A stretch of 30,887 nt of DNA from contig DASUKS010000019.1 of NCBI GenBank assembly GCA_036278595.1, forward strand, positions 1 through 30,887. The letters run 5' to 3'. The notes beneath the pieces were generated by a model, which saw nothing but the letters and a program-made list of their open reading frames with translations, was not told where the DNA came from and did no database searches. A program made the position numbers and the translations under genes. Shown here piece after piece: positions 1 through 8,088 of this stretch. The stretch comes from JADMII01 sp036278595. GTDB taxonomy: Bacteria > Chloroflexota > Dehalococcoidia > DSTF01 > JACRBR01. Numbering within the stretch: the stretch's first letter is position 1; every line of letters begins with the position of its first letter.

Positions 1-24
1 TAACGTTGGCGTTGTCGCCGGTTG

Positions 25-136
25 GTGCGACGTGATCGGAATTCTTGGACAGCCTTGACGTTGTTCTCGGTCGATCACGGGGAATCTGCTTGACGGAACA
101 TGGCGGATCTCTATAATCGCGATCACGTCGTCGCAC
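25..136. repeat. Imperfect inverted repeat flanking the regulator promoter
   Basis: GTGCGACGTGATCG (25-38) is the reverse complement of CGATCACGTCGTCGCAC (120-136) apart from a 3-base insertion. A third copy of the CGATCAC core lies at 72-78. The arms flank the -35/-10 elements at 90-117, so they could be operator half-sites or a leader structure. No regulator can be named; the pattern is seen, the role is inferred. Confidence 0.4.
90..117 (+). promoter_or_regulatory. Sigma-70-type promoter of the BTAD regulator gene
   Basis: TTGACG (90-95), a 16-bp spacer and a perfect TATAAT (112-117) form a near-consensus housekeeping promoter. Predicted transcription starts near 124, leaving a leader of roughly 160-200 nt before the BTAD gene. 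It differs in design from the five downstream promoters, which have no good -35 and carry direct TTAAC repeats instead. Nothing else was recognised in the first 280 bases apart from the inverted repeat around this promoter. Confidence 0.7.
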
Positions 137-280
137 TTCCTCCCCCGTCCTCGCGAATGCGGCGCGAAGAGGAATCTCCCTCTTAGGCGAACTCGACTTC
201 CGACCTGGTCGCATCGGCACGCGCCGCCTTCCATGTGCGCGCATCGTGCTGCGAGATGCATCCCGTGAGGCGACAGGCCA

Positions 281-1153
281 TTGCTTCACATCGTGACGCA
301 CGGAGGTGTGTTGATAGATTCCAACATGAGGGTCGCGCGAACGGCCTCGGGGCCGCGGTGGGCGAGCGAGTCAGGATCGCCTGGTCCCCGGTCGCTCTCG
401 ATCTATATGCTTTCCAGCTTTCGCGCGGAACTCGGCGGGGAAACGCTGAACCGCTCGCTGGGCGCGAAGGGGCGGCCACTGCTCAAGATCCTCGCGGCGC
501 ACCGGCGGCGCCCGATCCCGCGCGACGCGCTGATCGAGATGCTCTGGCCCGAGGCCGAACCGTCCGCCGGTGCTACTTCGCTCAAAGTCGCGGCGCATAA
601 CCTGCGGCGGCTACTGGAGCCTGACAAGCAGGCCGGCGCGCCGGGTGCGTGGATCCTCTTCGAGCAGGGAACGTATCGGCTGAATCCGGATGCCGACGTC
701 TGGATCGACGTCGAGTGCCTTGAGCAGCGTGCCCGGCAGGCGAAGCGCTTCGAGGCCACGGGCGATCTGGCGCACGCTCGTCTGGAATACGAAGGCGTAG
801 AGTCGCTGTATGCCGGCGACTTCCTCGAGGAGGATATCTACGAGGACTGGACGATCATCCGCCGCGAACAGCTCCGCGACGTCTACCTCGACGTCCTTGG
901 GCGACTGGCGCTGCTCGCCCGCGCCCAGCGTGACCACGCGGCTGTGATCAGATACTGCCACAAGATCGTCGACGCAGATCCGTGCCGCGAGGACGCGTAC
1001 CGGATGCTGATGGAGGCGCATGGCGCGCTGAACCAGAACGCGCGCGCCGGCGCCTGGTACGCCGTGTGCCGCACGATGCTGCAGCGCGAGATCGGCACCG
1101 CGCCATCTCACGATACCGTGGATCTCTTCGAGTCACTCTTCGCTGTGAACTGA
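281..1153 (+). CDS. SARP/BTAD-family transcriptional activator
   Basis: Probable DNA-binding activator of the polysaccharide locus. Residues about 38-125 form an OmpR/SARP-type winged helix (LLKILAAHRRRPIPRDALIE, then LWPEAEP and a wing ending GTYRLNPDADVWIDV). Residues about 130-290 are the helical BTAD repeat region (YAGDFLEEDIYEDW, DPCREDAYRMLMEAHG). It is small-SARP sized, with no ATPase or extra TPR domain. The start is uncertain: TTG 281 follows a GAGG-like sequence, ATG 326 is in frame and equally possible, and the conserved domain starts after both. A consensus promoter lies at 90-117. The gene directly precedes five promoters carrying SARP-geometry repeats, so it is the obvious candidate to bind them. 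That link is inference; the family assignment is firm. Confidence 0.9.
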   Translation: MLHIVTHGGVLIDSNMRVARTASGPRWASESGSPGPRSLSIYMLSSFRAELGGETLNRSLGAKGRPLLKILAAHRRRPIPRDALIEMLWPEAEPSAGATSLKVAAHNLRRLLEPDKQAGAPGAWILFEQGTYRLNPDADVWIDVECLEQRARQAKRFEATGDLAHARLEYEGVESLYAGDFLEEDIYEDWTIIRREQLRDVYLDVLGRLALLARAQRDHAAVIRYCHKIVDADPCREDAYRMLMEAHGALNQNARAGAWYAVCRTMLQREIGTAPSHDTVDLFESLFAVN

Positions 1154-1159
1154 CGGCGA

Positions 1160-1191
1160 TTAACTCTTCGCTAACCGGCTCCAACTATCGT
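1160..1191 (+). promoter_or_regulatory. P1: SARP-type direct-repeat promoter
   Basis: TTAAC at 1160 and CTAAC at 1171 start 11 bp apart. The -10-like TATCGT (1186-1191) starts 15 bp after the second repeat, i.e. a heptamer plus 8 bp. The repeats occupy the -35 position, where there is no TTGACA-like sequence. Predicted start of transcription is near 1198, 33 nt before the small ORF. The same layout recurs at 1470, 5008, 7983 and 25183. Confidence 0.7.
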
Positions 1192-1230
1192 CTCACGAAA
1201 CAGCGCGCTGACGCTGAAGGCTTCGCATGG

Positions 1231-1473
1231 ATGAGCGGGCTGTTCGGGAGACGCAGTTTGCAACGAGCGCACGCAGGGGAAGACGGCAGCGGCCGCTACG
1301 AAACGTTTGTGCTGCGGCTCTGGATGCACGAGTCGCACCCGGAGCACGGCGAGATCCATCACGTGCAATCGAACTCGTCCCTTCGGTTTCACGAGATGGG
1401 GCAAGCGCTGGACTTCGTCCGGAAGATGGTCGACGGAGCAGAGACGCACGCTGCAGGCGCGAGCTCCGATTAA
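1231..1473 (+). CDS. Small uncharacterised protein (80 aa)
   Basis: I cannot name this family. The central part reads YETFVLRLWMHESHPEHGE followed by IHHVQSNSSLRFHEM and ALDFVRKMVDG, a plausible compact alpha/beta fold with no signal peptide or membrane segment. It vaguely resembles short Chloroflexota proteins with an 'LRLW...HVQS...RF...ALxF' pattern, recalled from memory and unverified. ATG 1231 was chosen because its frame gives this protein-like sequence; ATG 1227, 4 nt earlier in another frame, gives an Arg-rich shadow. GAAGG at 1216-1220 can serve as ribosome binding site. It lies alone between the BTAD gene and the sugar transferase, behind its own SARP-type promoter P1. Its stop codon TAA (1471-1473) lies inside the next promoter's first repeat. 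Confidence 0.6.
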   Translation: MSGLFGRRSLQRAHAGEDGSGRYETFVLRLWMHESHPEHGEIHHVQSNSSLRFHEMGQALDFVRKMVDGAETHAAGASSD

Positions 1474-1501
1474 CTGCGCTTTAACCCCGCCGGGATAGCT
1501 T
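1470..1501 (+). promoter_or_regulatory. P2: SARP-type direct-repeat promoter
   Basis: TTAAC at 1470 and TTAAC at 1481 are 11 bp apart, and TAGCTT (1496-1501) starts 15 bp after the second. The first repeat contains the stop codon of the preceding small ORF. Transcription would start near 1508, leaving only about 15 nt of leader before the sugar transferase ATG at 1523. Confidence 0.7.
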
Positions 1502-1522
1502 CAGCGCCGGAAACGCGAGCGT

Positions 1523-2250
<728 letters not shown>

Positions 2251-2251
<1 letters not shown>

Positions 2252-3297
2252 TGTCCGCGAATCAACGAGAGCCGAACTGGCAGGGCCGGCGCGTGCTGGT
2301 CACCGGCATCGGCGGCTTCGTCGGGAGCCAACTCGCGGCCGCGCTCGCTGATGCGGGTGCGACGGTCGTCGGCATCCTTCGGGACACGCGTGGCGACCGG
2401 CGGCTCGAGATGTTCGGGCTCACCGGCCGCGTCGAGATTATTCACGGCTCGATCACGGACTATCACGCCGTTGAGCGCGCCTTCAACGAGTACGAGGTGC
2501 AATCGTGCTTCCACCTGGCGGCGCAGGCGATCGTGGGCGTCGCGAATCGATCGCCGCTCTCGACGTTCGAGTCGAATATCCGCGGCACGTGGACCGTGCT
2601 GGAGGCGGCGAGGCACAGCTCGTTCCTGGAGTCGATCGTTTTCGCGTCCACGGACAAGGTCTACGGCGACCAGCCGGTTCTTCCGTACACCGAGGACGCG
2701 CCGCTCGCGGCGGTGTACCCGTATGACGCATCGAAGCTGTGCGCCGAGACGCTCGCGCGTAGCTACGCGGTGACACACGATCTCCCGCTCGCGATCGTAC
2801 GCTGCGCGAACATCTACGGGCCCGGGGACCTCAACTGGTCACGGATCGTGCCCGGCACGATCCGTTCGATGCTCGACGGCGAAGCACCGGTGATCCGGAG
2901 CGACGGGACGCTTGAGCGTGATTACATGTACGTGAGCGACGCGGTCAGCGCCTACATGACCCTCGCGGCGAACGTCACGCGGCCGGACGTGCGCGGCGAG
3001 GCCTTCAACTTCGGCTGGGGCAGGGGCTACTCGGTGCTCGAGATCGTGCGCGAGATCCTCTCGCACGCGGACGCACGGATGGAGCCGCAGGTGCTCGGCC
3101 AAAATCGCGGCGAGATCGCGCACCAGTGGCTCTCGTCAGAGAAGGCCGAGCGCGTGCTCGGCTGGCGTCCCGCTGTCGCGCTCGACGAGGGGATCGAGCG
3201 CAGCGTGCGATGGTACCGGGACGTGCTCCGCCCGGAGCGCGTGCCGGCGGACCTCGCGATCGCGGAGACGAATGGAGCCGTGCATGCGCGAGCGTGA
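2251..3297 (+). CDS. NAD-dependent sugar epimerase/dehydratase, CDP-glucose 4,6-dehydratase-like
   Basis: Extended short-chain dehydrogenase that modifies a nucleotide sugar. The Rossmann motif TGIGGFVG is at residues 18-25, the catalytic Thr region FASTDKVYGD at 131-140 and the YDASK catalytic pair at Y158/K162. DLNWSRIVPGTIRS (about 183-196) and the IRSDGTLERDYMYVSD stretch are typical of RfbG-type CDP-glucose 4,6-dehydratases, though GDP-mannose dehydratases are close relatives. ATG 2251 was chosen over upstream in-frame codons because it overlaps the preceding stop and starts just before the Rossmann fold. The next gene is RfbF-like, which supports a CDP-glucose to CDP-4-keto-6-deoxyglucose route. 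No RfbH-like 3-deoxygenation enzyme is present here, so the final sugar is unknown. Confidence 0.88.
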
Positions 3298-4054
3298 CAT
3301 GACGGTCGTGATCCTCTGCGGCGGACTGGGGACGCGCGCCTACCCGTACACACAGCGCATGCCGAAGGCGCTGATGGAAGTCGCCGGCGCACCGATCGTC
3401 GAGCAGGTGATGCACATCTACGCGGCCGCCGGGTATCGGGACTTCGTGCTGTCCGTCGGGTACCTGAAGGAGCCGATCGCCGAATACTTCTCGGCGAGGG
3501 CGCCGCAGCTCGGTTGGAGCGTGCGGTGCGTCGATACCGGCGGCTCGACGGACACGGGCGGGCGCATCCTCGGTTGCCGCGAGTATGTGACGAACACCTT
3601 CCATGCCACCTACTGCGATGGACTGGGCGATATCGACCTCGATGCGCTCGTGGAGTTCCATCGGGCGCACGCGGGCGGCGCGACGATGACCGCGGTGCCG
3701 CTTCGTTCGCAATACGGGCTCGTGTACGCCGACGACGCCGGGTGTGTCTCGCACTTCGAGGAGAAGCCGGTGCTCCCGGACCGGCAGATCAACGCCGGCT
3801 TCTTCGTGTTCGACGCGCGGATGTTCGAGAACTGGCAGGGCACGAACCTCGAGCGGGACGTGCTGCCGGCGATGGCGACGGATCGCGAGTTGTACATCTA
3901 CCGGCACCAGGGATTCTGGCGGTCGATGGACACGCTCAAGGATCAGCAGGAGCTCACGCCGATCTGGAGCGAGTACGTGCCCCGTTATGCGCCGGGCGTG
4001 GACCTCGGTACCGGCGGGCGGCAGCTCGGCGTCGTGGCAGGAGGCGGTGCGTAA
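3272..4054 (+). CDS. RfbF-like sugar-1-phosphate cytidylyltransferase
   Basis: Nucleotidyltransferase that probably makes CDP-glucose from CTP and glucose 1-phosphate. The nucleotide-binding GGLGTR loop is followed by PKALMEVAGAPI. VDTGGSTDTGGR, ATYCDGLGDIDL, HFEEKP, NAGFFVF and the C-terminal YRHQGFWRSMDTLKD match the RfbF pattern more closely than glucose-1-phosphate thymidylyltransferases. The usual Lys of 'KPM' is kept as PKAL. Three in-frame starts are possible: ATG 3272 (26-nt overlap with the dehydratase), 3284 and 3299; the fold begins right after 3299. The gene ends directly before a GTG start (4055). Nucleotide specificity is inferred from motifs. Confidence 0.85.
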   Translation: MEPCMRERDMTVVILCGGLGTRAYPYTQRMPKALMEVAGAPIVEQVMHIYAAAGYRDFVLSVGYLKEPIAEYFSARAPQLGWSVRCVDTGGSTDTGGRILGCREYVTNTFHATYCDGLGDIDLDALVEFHRAHAGGATMTAVPLRSQYGLVYADDAGCVSHFEEKPVLPDRQINAGFFVFDARMFENWQGTNLERDVLPAMATDRELYIYRHQGFWRSMDTLKDQQELTPIWSEYVPRYAPGVDLGTGGRQLGVVAGGGA

Positions 4055-4984
4055 GTGAACGCGCAGGTCGTGTACAAGCGGGTGAACATCGCCGGGCTGG
4101 AGCTGGGGCTTCGCATCGAGCCCGAACGCCTTCGCGCGTCGTTGCCCGCACGTCTGGCGCGCGCCGGTCGCCGTCGGTTGTTCGGGCGCACGGTGCCGTC
4201 CGCAGCGCCGGCGGCGGCGCCGGAGCGCGGTGCGCGCCTCGATCTCTCGTCGTTCGCGGACCCGGCCGCTCGGGCGATCGCCGAACGGGTGAACGAAGTC
4301 GCGTGGTACCACGTGCTGGAGATGCCCTACGGCGTGGCGACGCCAGGGTACGTCGACCATCGTGAGACGAAGGATCGATACGGGCTGCCGCACGACATGC
4401 GGGGCCTGCGTGCGCTCGACGTCGCGACGTTCGACGGATTCTGGGCGTTCGAAATGGAGCGGCGCGGCGCCTCCGTGACGGCCGTCGACATCCCGTCATG
4501 GTCACGCGCGGACATCCCGCTGCGGACGCTCGAGCGGCTCACGCCGGAGGAAGACGAACGCACTGGCGCGGCGTTCAGTCTTGCGCATGAGCTGCTGACA
4601 TCCAGCGTCGAGCGATTCGAGTCGAGCGTGTACGAATTGGACGCGGCGGCGCTCGGGACGTTCGACGTTGTATTCGTAAGCGACCTGATGCTCCACCTGC
4701 GCGACCCCCAGCGAGCGCTCGAGCGCATCTTCCCGCTCGTGAAACCGGACGGCTGTCTGCTCATCGCCGAGCCGTTCAATCCGGAGCTGGAGCGATGGGG
4801 CAACACGGCGGTCACGCAATACTTCGGGTTCTATCAGTACATCTGGTCCATCCCTTCGACGCTGACGCTGCGGACGATGCTCGAAGTCGCCGGGTTTCGT
4901 CGGATCGAGGAAGTGACGCGGCTGCCGCTTGTCTATCATCACCCCTTCCCGGTGCGGAAGGTCGTGATGCGCGCGCGGCCGTAG
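4055..4984 (+). CDS. Class I SAM-dependent methyltransferase (CmoB/DUF1698-like), paralogue 1
   Basis: Methyltransferase of the type often annotated DUF1698/CmoB-like. After an N-terminal beta/helix module (residues 1-40) comes WYHVLEMPYGVATPGYVDHR (about 84-103). SAM motif I is the unusual ALDVATFDGFWAFEMERRGA (120-139), then VDIPSW, FDVVFVSDLMLHLRDP and IAEPFNPELE. Two homologues with the same order follow at 8089 and 9105. GTG 4055 abuts the previous stop. The likely role is O-methylation of a sugar or lipid-linked glycan, inferred only from context. True CmoB acts on tRNA, and its carboxy-SAM chemistry should not be assumed here. This is the last gene of the P2 unit; promoter P3 follows. 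Confidence 0.85.
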   Translation: MNAQVVYKRVNIAGLELGLRIEPERLRASLPARLARAGRRRLFGRTVPSAAPAAAPERGARLDLSSFADPAARAIAERVNEVAWYHVLEMPYGVATPGYVDHRETKDRYGLPHDMRGLRALDVATFDGFWAFEMERRGASVTAVDIPSWSRADIPLRTLERLTPEEDERTGAAFSLAHELLTSSVERFESSVYELDAAALGTFDVVFVSDLMLHLRDPQRALERIFPLVKPDGCLLIAEPFNPELERWGNTAVTQYFGFYQYIWSIPSTLTLRTMLEVAGFRRIEEVTRLPLVYHHPFPVRKVVMRARP

Positions 4985-5007
4985 CGGTCTGTGCGGGCTC
5001 CAACGCT

Positions 5008-5039
5008 TTAACTTGACATTAACTGCGTGCGCATACGCT
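5008..5039 (+). promoter_or_regulatory. P3: SARP-type direct-repeat promoter
   Basis: TTAAC at 5008 and 5019 (11 bp apart) and TACGCT at 5034-5039 (15 bp after the second repeat) repeat the P1/P2 geometry. This copy also contains TTGACA at 5013-5018, 15 bp from the -10, which is too short for a good conventional promoter but could give basal activity. Transcription would start near 5046, about 50-60 nt before the delta-60 gene. Confidence 0.7.
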
Positions 5040-5097
5040 GCACGGTGAATGACCGGGCTGCGAGCGAAATCGGCTCGCGCGGATCGGGAAGAAAGGC

Positions 5098-6717
5098 GTG
5101 AGCGAGATGCGTCTCGTCCGTTGCGCAGTCGCCGTCTGCATCGCTGTGGTGCTGTTCTCCGTCGGAGTGGCACGCGCCGGCACGCCGATCAATCTCGTCC
5201 AACTCGATCCGACGTGGGCGACGGGCGGAAAGCTGACGGTCGACGTCGGCGGCCCGGGGCCGTACGAGGATGAGCCGTTCTGGCTGATCCAGCAGCCGGA
5301 CGGCAAGTTCGTCACCGCGGGCAAGGCGCTAAACCGGACGACGGGGAATTTCGACTTCGCCGTCATCCGGTACAACCCGGATGGCACGCTCGACCCGGCG
5401 TTCGGCTACCACGGCATCTCGCTCATCGACATCGATGGGGCGTACGACGAGGGGCTGTCGGTCGCGTTGCAGCCGGATGGAAAGCTGGTTGTCGCCGGTC
5501 GCGGAGACCATCCGAACGGGAACACCGACTTCGCTGTGGCGCGGCTGCTGCCGAACGGGCAGCGGGACACGACGTTCGGGTGGAACGGCGTCGTGATGAC
5601 CGACTTCCAGGGCCTCGACGACAACGCGCTGGCCGTACGGCTCCAGCCCGACGGGAAGATCGTCGCGGCGGGATTCGCGACGAGCCCCAAGACGGGATCG
5701 GACTTCGCGGTGACGCGCTATCTCCCGAATGGCGCCCTCGACCCGACGTTCGGGTGGGGTGGCCGGGTGATGACCGACTTCGCGGGCAAGACCGACGCGA
5801 TCAGTAAGATGTTCATCCAGCCAGACGGCAAGATCGTCGGCAGCGGCGTGGCGTGGAGCGGGCGCACGAACAGTTACGACTTCGGCGTCGTGCGCTACAA
5901 CACGAACGGCAGCCCCGACATCGGGTTCGGCTGGGGCGGCCTCGTCCAGAAGGACTTCTTCGGAGGCGACGACGTCGGCTGGGGCGACCTGCTGCTGTCC
6001 GACGGCAAGATCCTCGTCTCTGGGTACGCGTTCAACCCGGCGACCAACAGCAACGACGCCGCACTGATGCGGTTGAACAGCAATGGCAGCCTGGATACGA
6101 CGTTCGCTACCTTCGGACAGCCGGGCATCGTCGTGACGGACGTTGCCGGCGACTACGACCAGATCCTCTGGCTCACGCAGCAGCCCGACGGGAAGATTCT
6201 CGGCGTCGGTCATAGCGTCGAGCCGGGGCAGAGCTTCAATATGGCGCTGTTCCGCTACAACGGGGATGGCAGCCTCGACACGACGTTCGGTGACGGCGGG
6301 CACGTCGTGCTCGACTGGTTCGGCGGCCCGGACGGGTTGCACGCCGCGGTGCTCACGCCGGACGGGAAGGTGCTGACCGCGGGCGACGTGTATCACCCGG
6401 CCGCACAGAGCGACGACTTCGCGCTGGCGCGCTGGCTCATCGCCGACCCGTCGTGGATCTCCGGTGTAGTGAACGCGCTCCCGCTCACGTCGTTCACGGC
6501 GACCGGGAAGCAAAGCACGCTGGCGGCGCTCGCGACGGCGGGCACCGCGACCTCGACCGGCGACGCGGCGGCCGCAACGGCGGCGCTGACTTCCGTACGG
6601 GCGCACATCGATGGTTGCGGGACGGCGCCCGACGGCGATGACTGGATCACGGACTGCGCCGCCCAGCAGCAGGTGCGGACGCTCGTCGACCAGGTGCTGG
6701 CGAAGCTCGGGCCGTGA
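5098..6717 (+). CDS. Secreted delta-60 repeat beta-propeller protein
   Basis: Probable exported surface or extracellular protein of unknown ligand. A signal peptide (about residues 1-27, ending VARAG) is followed by seven repeats of about 58-60 residues, each with a [Q/S/T]-[P/S]-DGK core (DGK at 68, 127, 185, 243, 302, 364, 422) and a DFAVxRYxPDGxLDPTFG strand, as in delta-60 repeat proteins. Seven copies suggest a seven-bladed propeller. The C-terminal module (about 450-539: GDAAAATAAL, VRAHIDGCG, DDWITDC, VRTLVDQVL) resembles a tail I recall from other secreted bacterial proteins. GTG 5098 and ATG 5107 are both possible; AAAGG just upstream fits 5107 better. It heads the P3 unit and overlaps the next gene (GTGA). 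Confidence 0.88.
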   Translation: MSEMRLVRCAVAVCIAVVLFSVGVARAGTPINLVQLDPTWATGGKLTVDVGGPGPYEDEPFWLIQQPDGKFVTAGKALNRTTGNFDFAVIRYNPDGTLDPAFGYHGISLIDIDGAYDEGLSVALQPDGKLVVAGRGDHPNGNTDFAVARLLPNGQRDTTFGWNGVVMTDFQGLDDNALAVRLQPDGKIVAAGFATSPKTGSDFAVTRYLPNGALDPTFGWGGRVMTDFAGKTDAISKMFIQPDGKIVGSGVAWSGRTNSYDFGVVRYNTNGSPDIGFGWGGLVQKDFFGGDDVGWGDLLLSDGKILVSGYAFNPATNSNDAALMRLNSNGSLDTTFATFGQPGIVVTDVAGDYDQILWLTQQPDGKILGVGHSVEPGQSFNMALFRYNGDGSLDTTFGDGGHVVLDWFGGPDGLHAAVLTPDGKVLTAGDVYHPAAQSDDFALARWLIADPSWISGVVNALPLTSFTATGKQSTLAALATAGTATSTGDAAAATAALTSVRAHIDGCGTAPDGDDWITDCAAQQQVRTLVDQVLAKLGP

Positions 6718-7871
6718 CGACGGATACGACGGTCGTCGCGCCATCGGCGCCGGAGGCCGTCACGCCGGAGTGGCTGACGGGCGTCCTGCGGCGCGCGGGT
6801 GGCATCGAGCGCGCGTCGGTCGTATCGGTGCAGGCCGAACCTCTGGGCCGCGGGATGGCGGGGCGTATCGCCCGTCTGACCGTGTCTTACGACCGTCCCG
6901 AACCCGGCGCTCCGTCCACTGTCGTAATGAAGTTGCCTTCAAGCCATGCATCGACGAGGGCGCTCGGTGACCGCCTGCGAATCTATCAGCGCGAGGAGCG
7001 CTTCTATCGCGAGATCGCCCAGAACGTGCCGGTGCGGGTCCCGCGCGCGTGGCTGGCCGATTCAGGGCCGCCTGACTTCGCCCTGCTGCTCGAAGATGCG
7101 ACGGATGCCCGCCCAGGTGACCTCCTGCGGGGATGCTCGCCTGCCGAGGCGACGGCGGTGCTGGCGGAGATCGCGCGCCTGCACGCCGTCTGGTGGGAGT
7201 CGCCGGCGCTCGATGCCGAATCGTGGCTGCCGGCGCCGAATGACGACATCGTGATGTCGCTGATGCAGGCGCACGGCGGCGGCGCGTGGGCCACCTTCGA
7301 GCGGAAGTTCGGGGCGCACATGGGGGCAGAGATTGCGCGGCTTGGGCGCTGGCTCGCAACCGACCGGACGGTACTGGACCGGCTGTCCGCGCCGCCGCGC
7401 ACGCTCGTCCACGGCGATCTGCGGGCGAACAACGTGCTGTTCGGCGCCGGCGGGGATGTCCGGGCGCTCATCGACTGGCAAACGGCGGTGCAGGGACGCG
7501 GCGCGATCGATGTGGCCAACTTCTTCGTAAGCAGCCTGACGCCGCCGGACCGTCGCGCGGCGGAAGTGGAGCTGCTGCCGTATTACCATGGCTTGCTCGT
7601 CGAGCACGGGGTGCGCGGATACAGCCTCGATCAGTGCCGGGAGGACTACCGGCTCGCGGTGGCCAACCAGTTCGCGCAGGTCGTCGTGCTCAGCTCGCTG
7701 CTCGAGGTGGACGACCGCCTGGACGACGGTGTCGGATCGGTGACCGGCGGGCGCCTGATCGGCGCGCTGCTTGAGCTCCGCGCGGCGGACCTCGCGCCGA
7801 CGCCCGCTCGGAGGGCGCCGGCGCTGGCTCGCGCGCTGCGTCGCATCCACCGGCGTTTAACCGCTCGATAA
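6714..7871 (+). CDS. APH/EcKinase-like small-molecule phosphotransferase
   Basis: Kinase-fold enzyme of the aminoglycoside phosphotransferase / ecdysteroid-kinase-like superfamily, likely phosphorylating a hydroxyl of a small molecule or sugar with ATP. Seen are VVMKLPS with the presumptive ATP-binding Lys73, the Brenner catalytic motif VHGDLRANNVLF (H233, D235, N240) and the metal-binding ALIDWQ (D254). At 385 aa it has a full-length C-terminal helical domain. GTG 6714 overlaps the delta-60 stop by 4 nt, so the two are co-transcribed. Its place in a glycan locus suggests sugar or lipid-carrier phosphorylation, but antibiotic resistance or general metabolism cannot be excluded. The final codons contain a TTAAC-N6-ATAAC repeat (7857-7872) like the promoter boxes. 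Confidence 0.82.
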   Translation: MTTDTTVVAPSAPEAVTPEWLTGVLRRAGGIERASVVSVQAEPLGRGMAGRIARLTVSYDRPEPGAPSTVVMKLPSSHASTRALGDRLRIYQREERFYREIAQNVPVRVPRAWLADSGPPDFALLLEDATDARPGDLLRGCSPAEATAVLAEIARLHAVWWESPALDAESWLPAPNDDIVMSLMQAHGGGAWATFERKFGAHMGAEIARLGRWLATDRTVLDRLSAPPRTLVHGDLRANNVLFGAGGDVRALIDWQTAVQGRGAIDVANFFVSSLTPPDRRAAEVELLPYYHGLLVEHGVRGYSLDQCREDYRLAVANQFAQVVVLSSLLEVDDRLDDGVGSVTGGRLIGALLELRAADLAPTPARRAPALARALRRIHRRLTAR

Positions 7872-7872
7872 C
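7857..7872 (+). promoter_or_regulatory. Orphan SARP-like direct repeat without -10
   Basis: TTAAC at 7857 and ATAAC at 7868 are 11 bp apart, as in the five promoters, but no TANNNT follows at the expected place (7883). The pair covers the stop codon of the kinase gene and lies 126 bp upstream of the P4 repeats, about 12 helical turns. It could be an auxiliary binding site or chance. Confidence 0.4.
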
Positions 7873-7982
7873 CTCCCTCGCGCGCCGGCGCGTCTCCCCT
7901 TCGCGCGCATCTTCAGACGACATTCCATCGCGTCGCTCGCGCCGCGGCCGGCTCGCGTGACCGCGCCGGCGAAGGGTGCGGG

Positions 7983-8014
7983 TTAACTGTGACATAACCG
8001 GCCGTCCATATGAT
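7983..8014 (+). promoter_or_regulatory. P4: SARP-type direct-repeat promoter
   Basis: TTAAC at 7983 and ATAAC at 7994 are 11 bp apart, and TATGAT (8009-8014) starts 15 bp after the second. This lies in the 217-bp gap 7872-8088, the largest in the locus, which otherwise shows only GC-rich sequence. It would drive the long run 8089-25172, with a leader of about 70 nt to the TTG at 8089. Confidence 0.72.
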
Positions 8015-8088
8015 GCGACCGCTCCACCATTCAGGATCCGCTCGTTGCAGCGCGGGTCAGGCAGAAGACCGCCCGGGAGAGTTCGCCG

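Noticed and set aside
1..5. TAACG at the window edge as part of another activator box
   Set aside because: No second repeat at +11 and no -10 at the expected distance; upstream DNA is not available.
1227..1484. ATG 1227 frame as the real small gene after the regulator
   Set aside because: It gives an Arg-rich sequence with no pattern, whereas ATG 1231 gives a coherent protein; both are served by the same GAAGG.
3005..4393. Long - strand open frame (462 codons) opposite the dehydratase and cytidylyltransferase genes
   Set aside because: Its translation is Arg/His/Pro-rich without motifs, and the + strand carries clear enzymes. GC-rich third positions leave antisense frames open.
5013..5018. 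TTGACA as a conventional -35 for P3
   Set aside because: The spacer to TACGCT would be only 15 bp, and the other four promoters have no such element while all share the repeats. It may add basal activity.
5250..6400. Repeated DNA within the delta-60 gene as a CRISPR-like or satellite array
   Set aside because: Period near 180 bp with diverged copies in one reading frame; it reflects the protein repeats.
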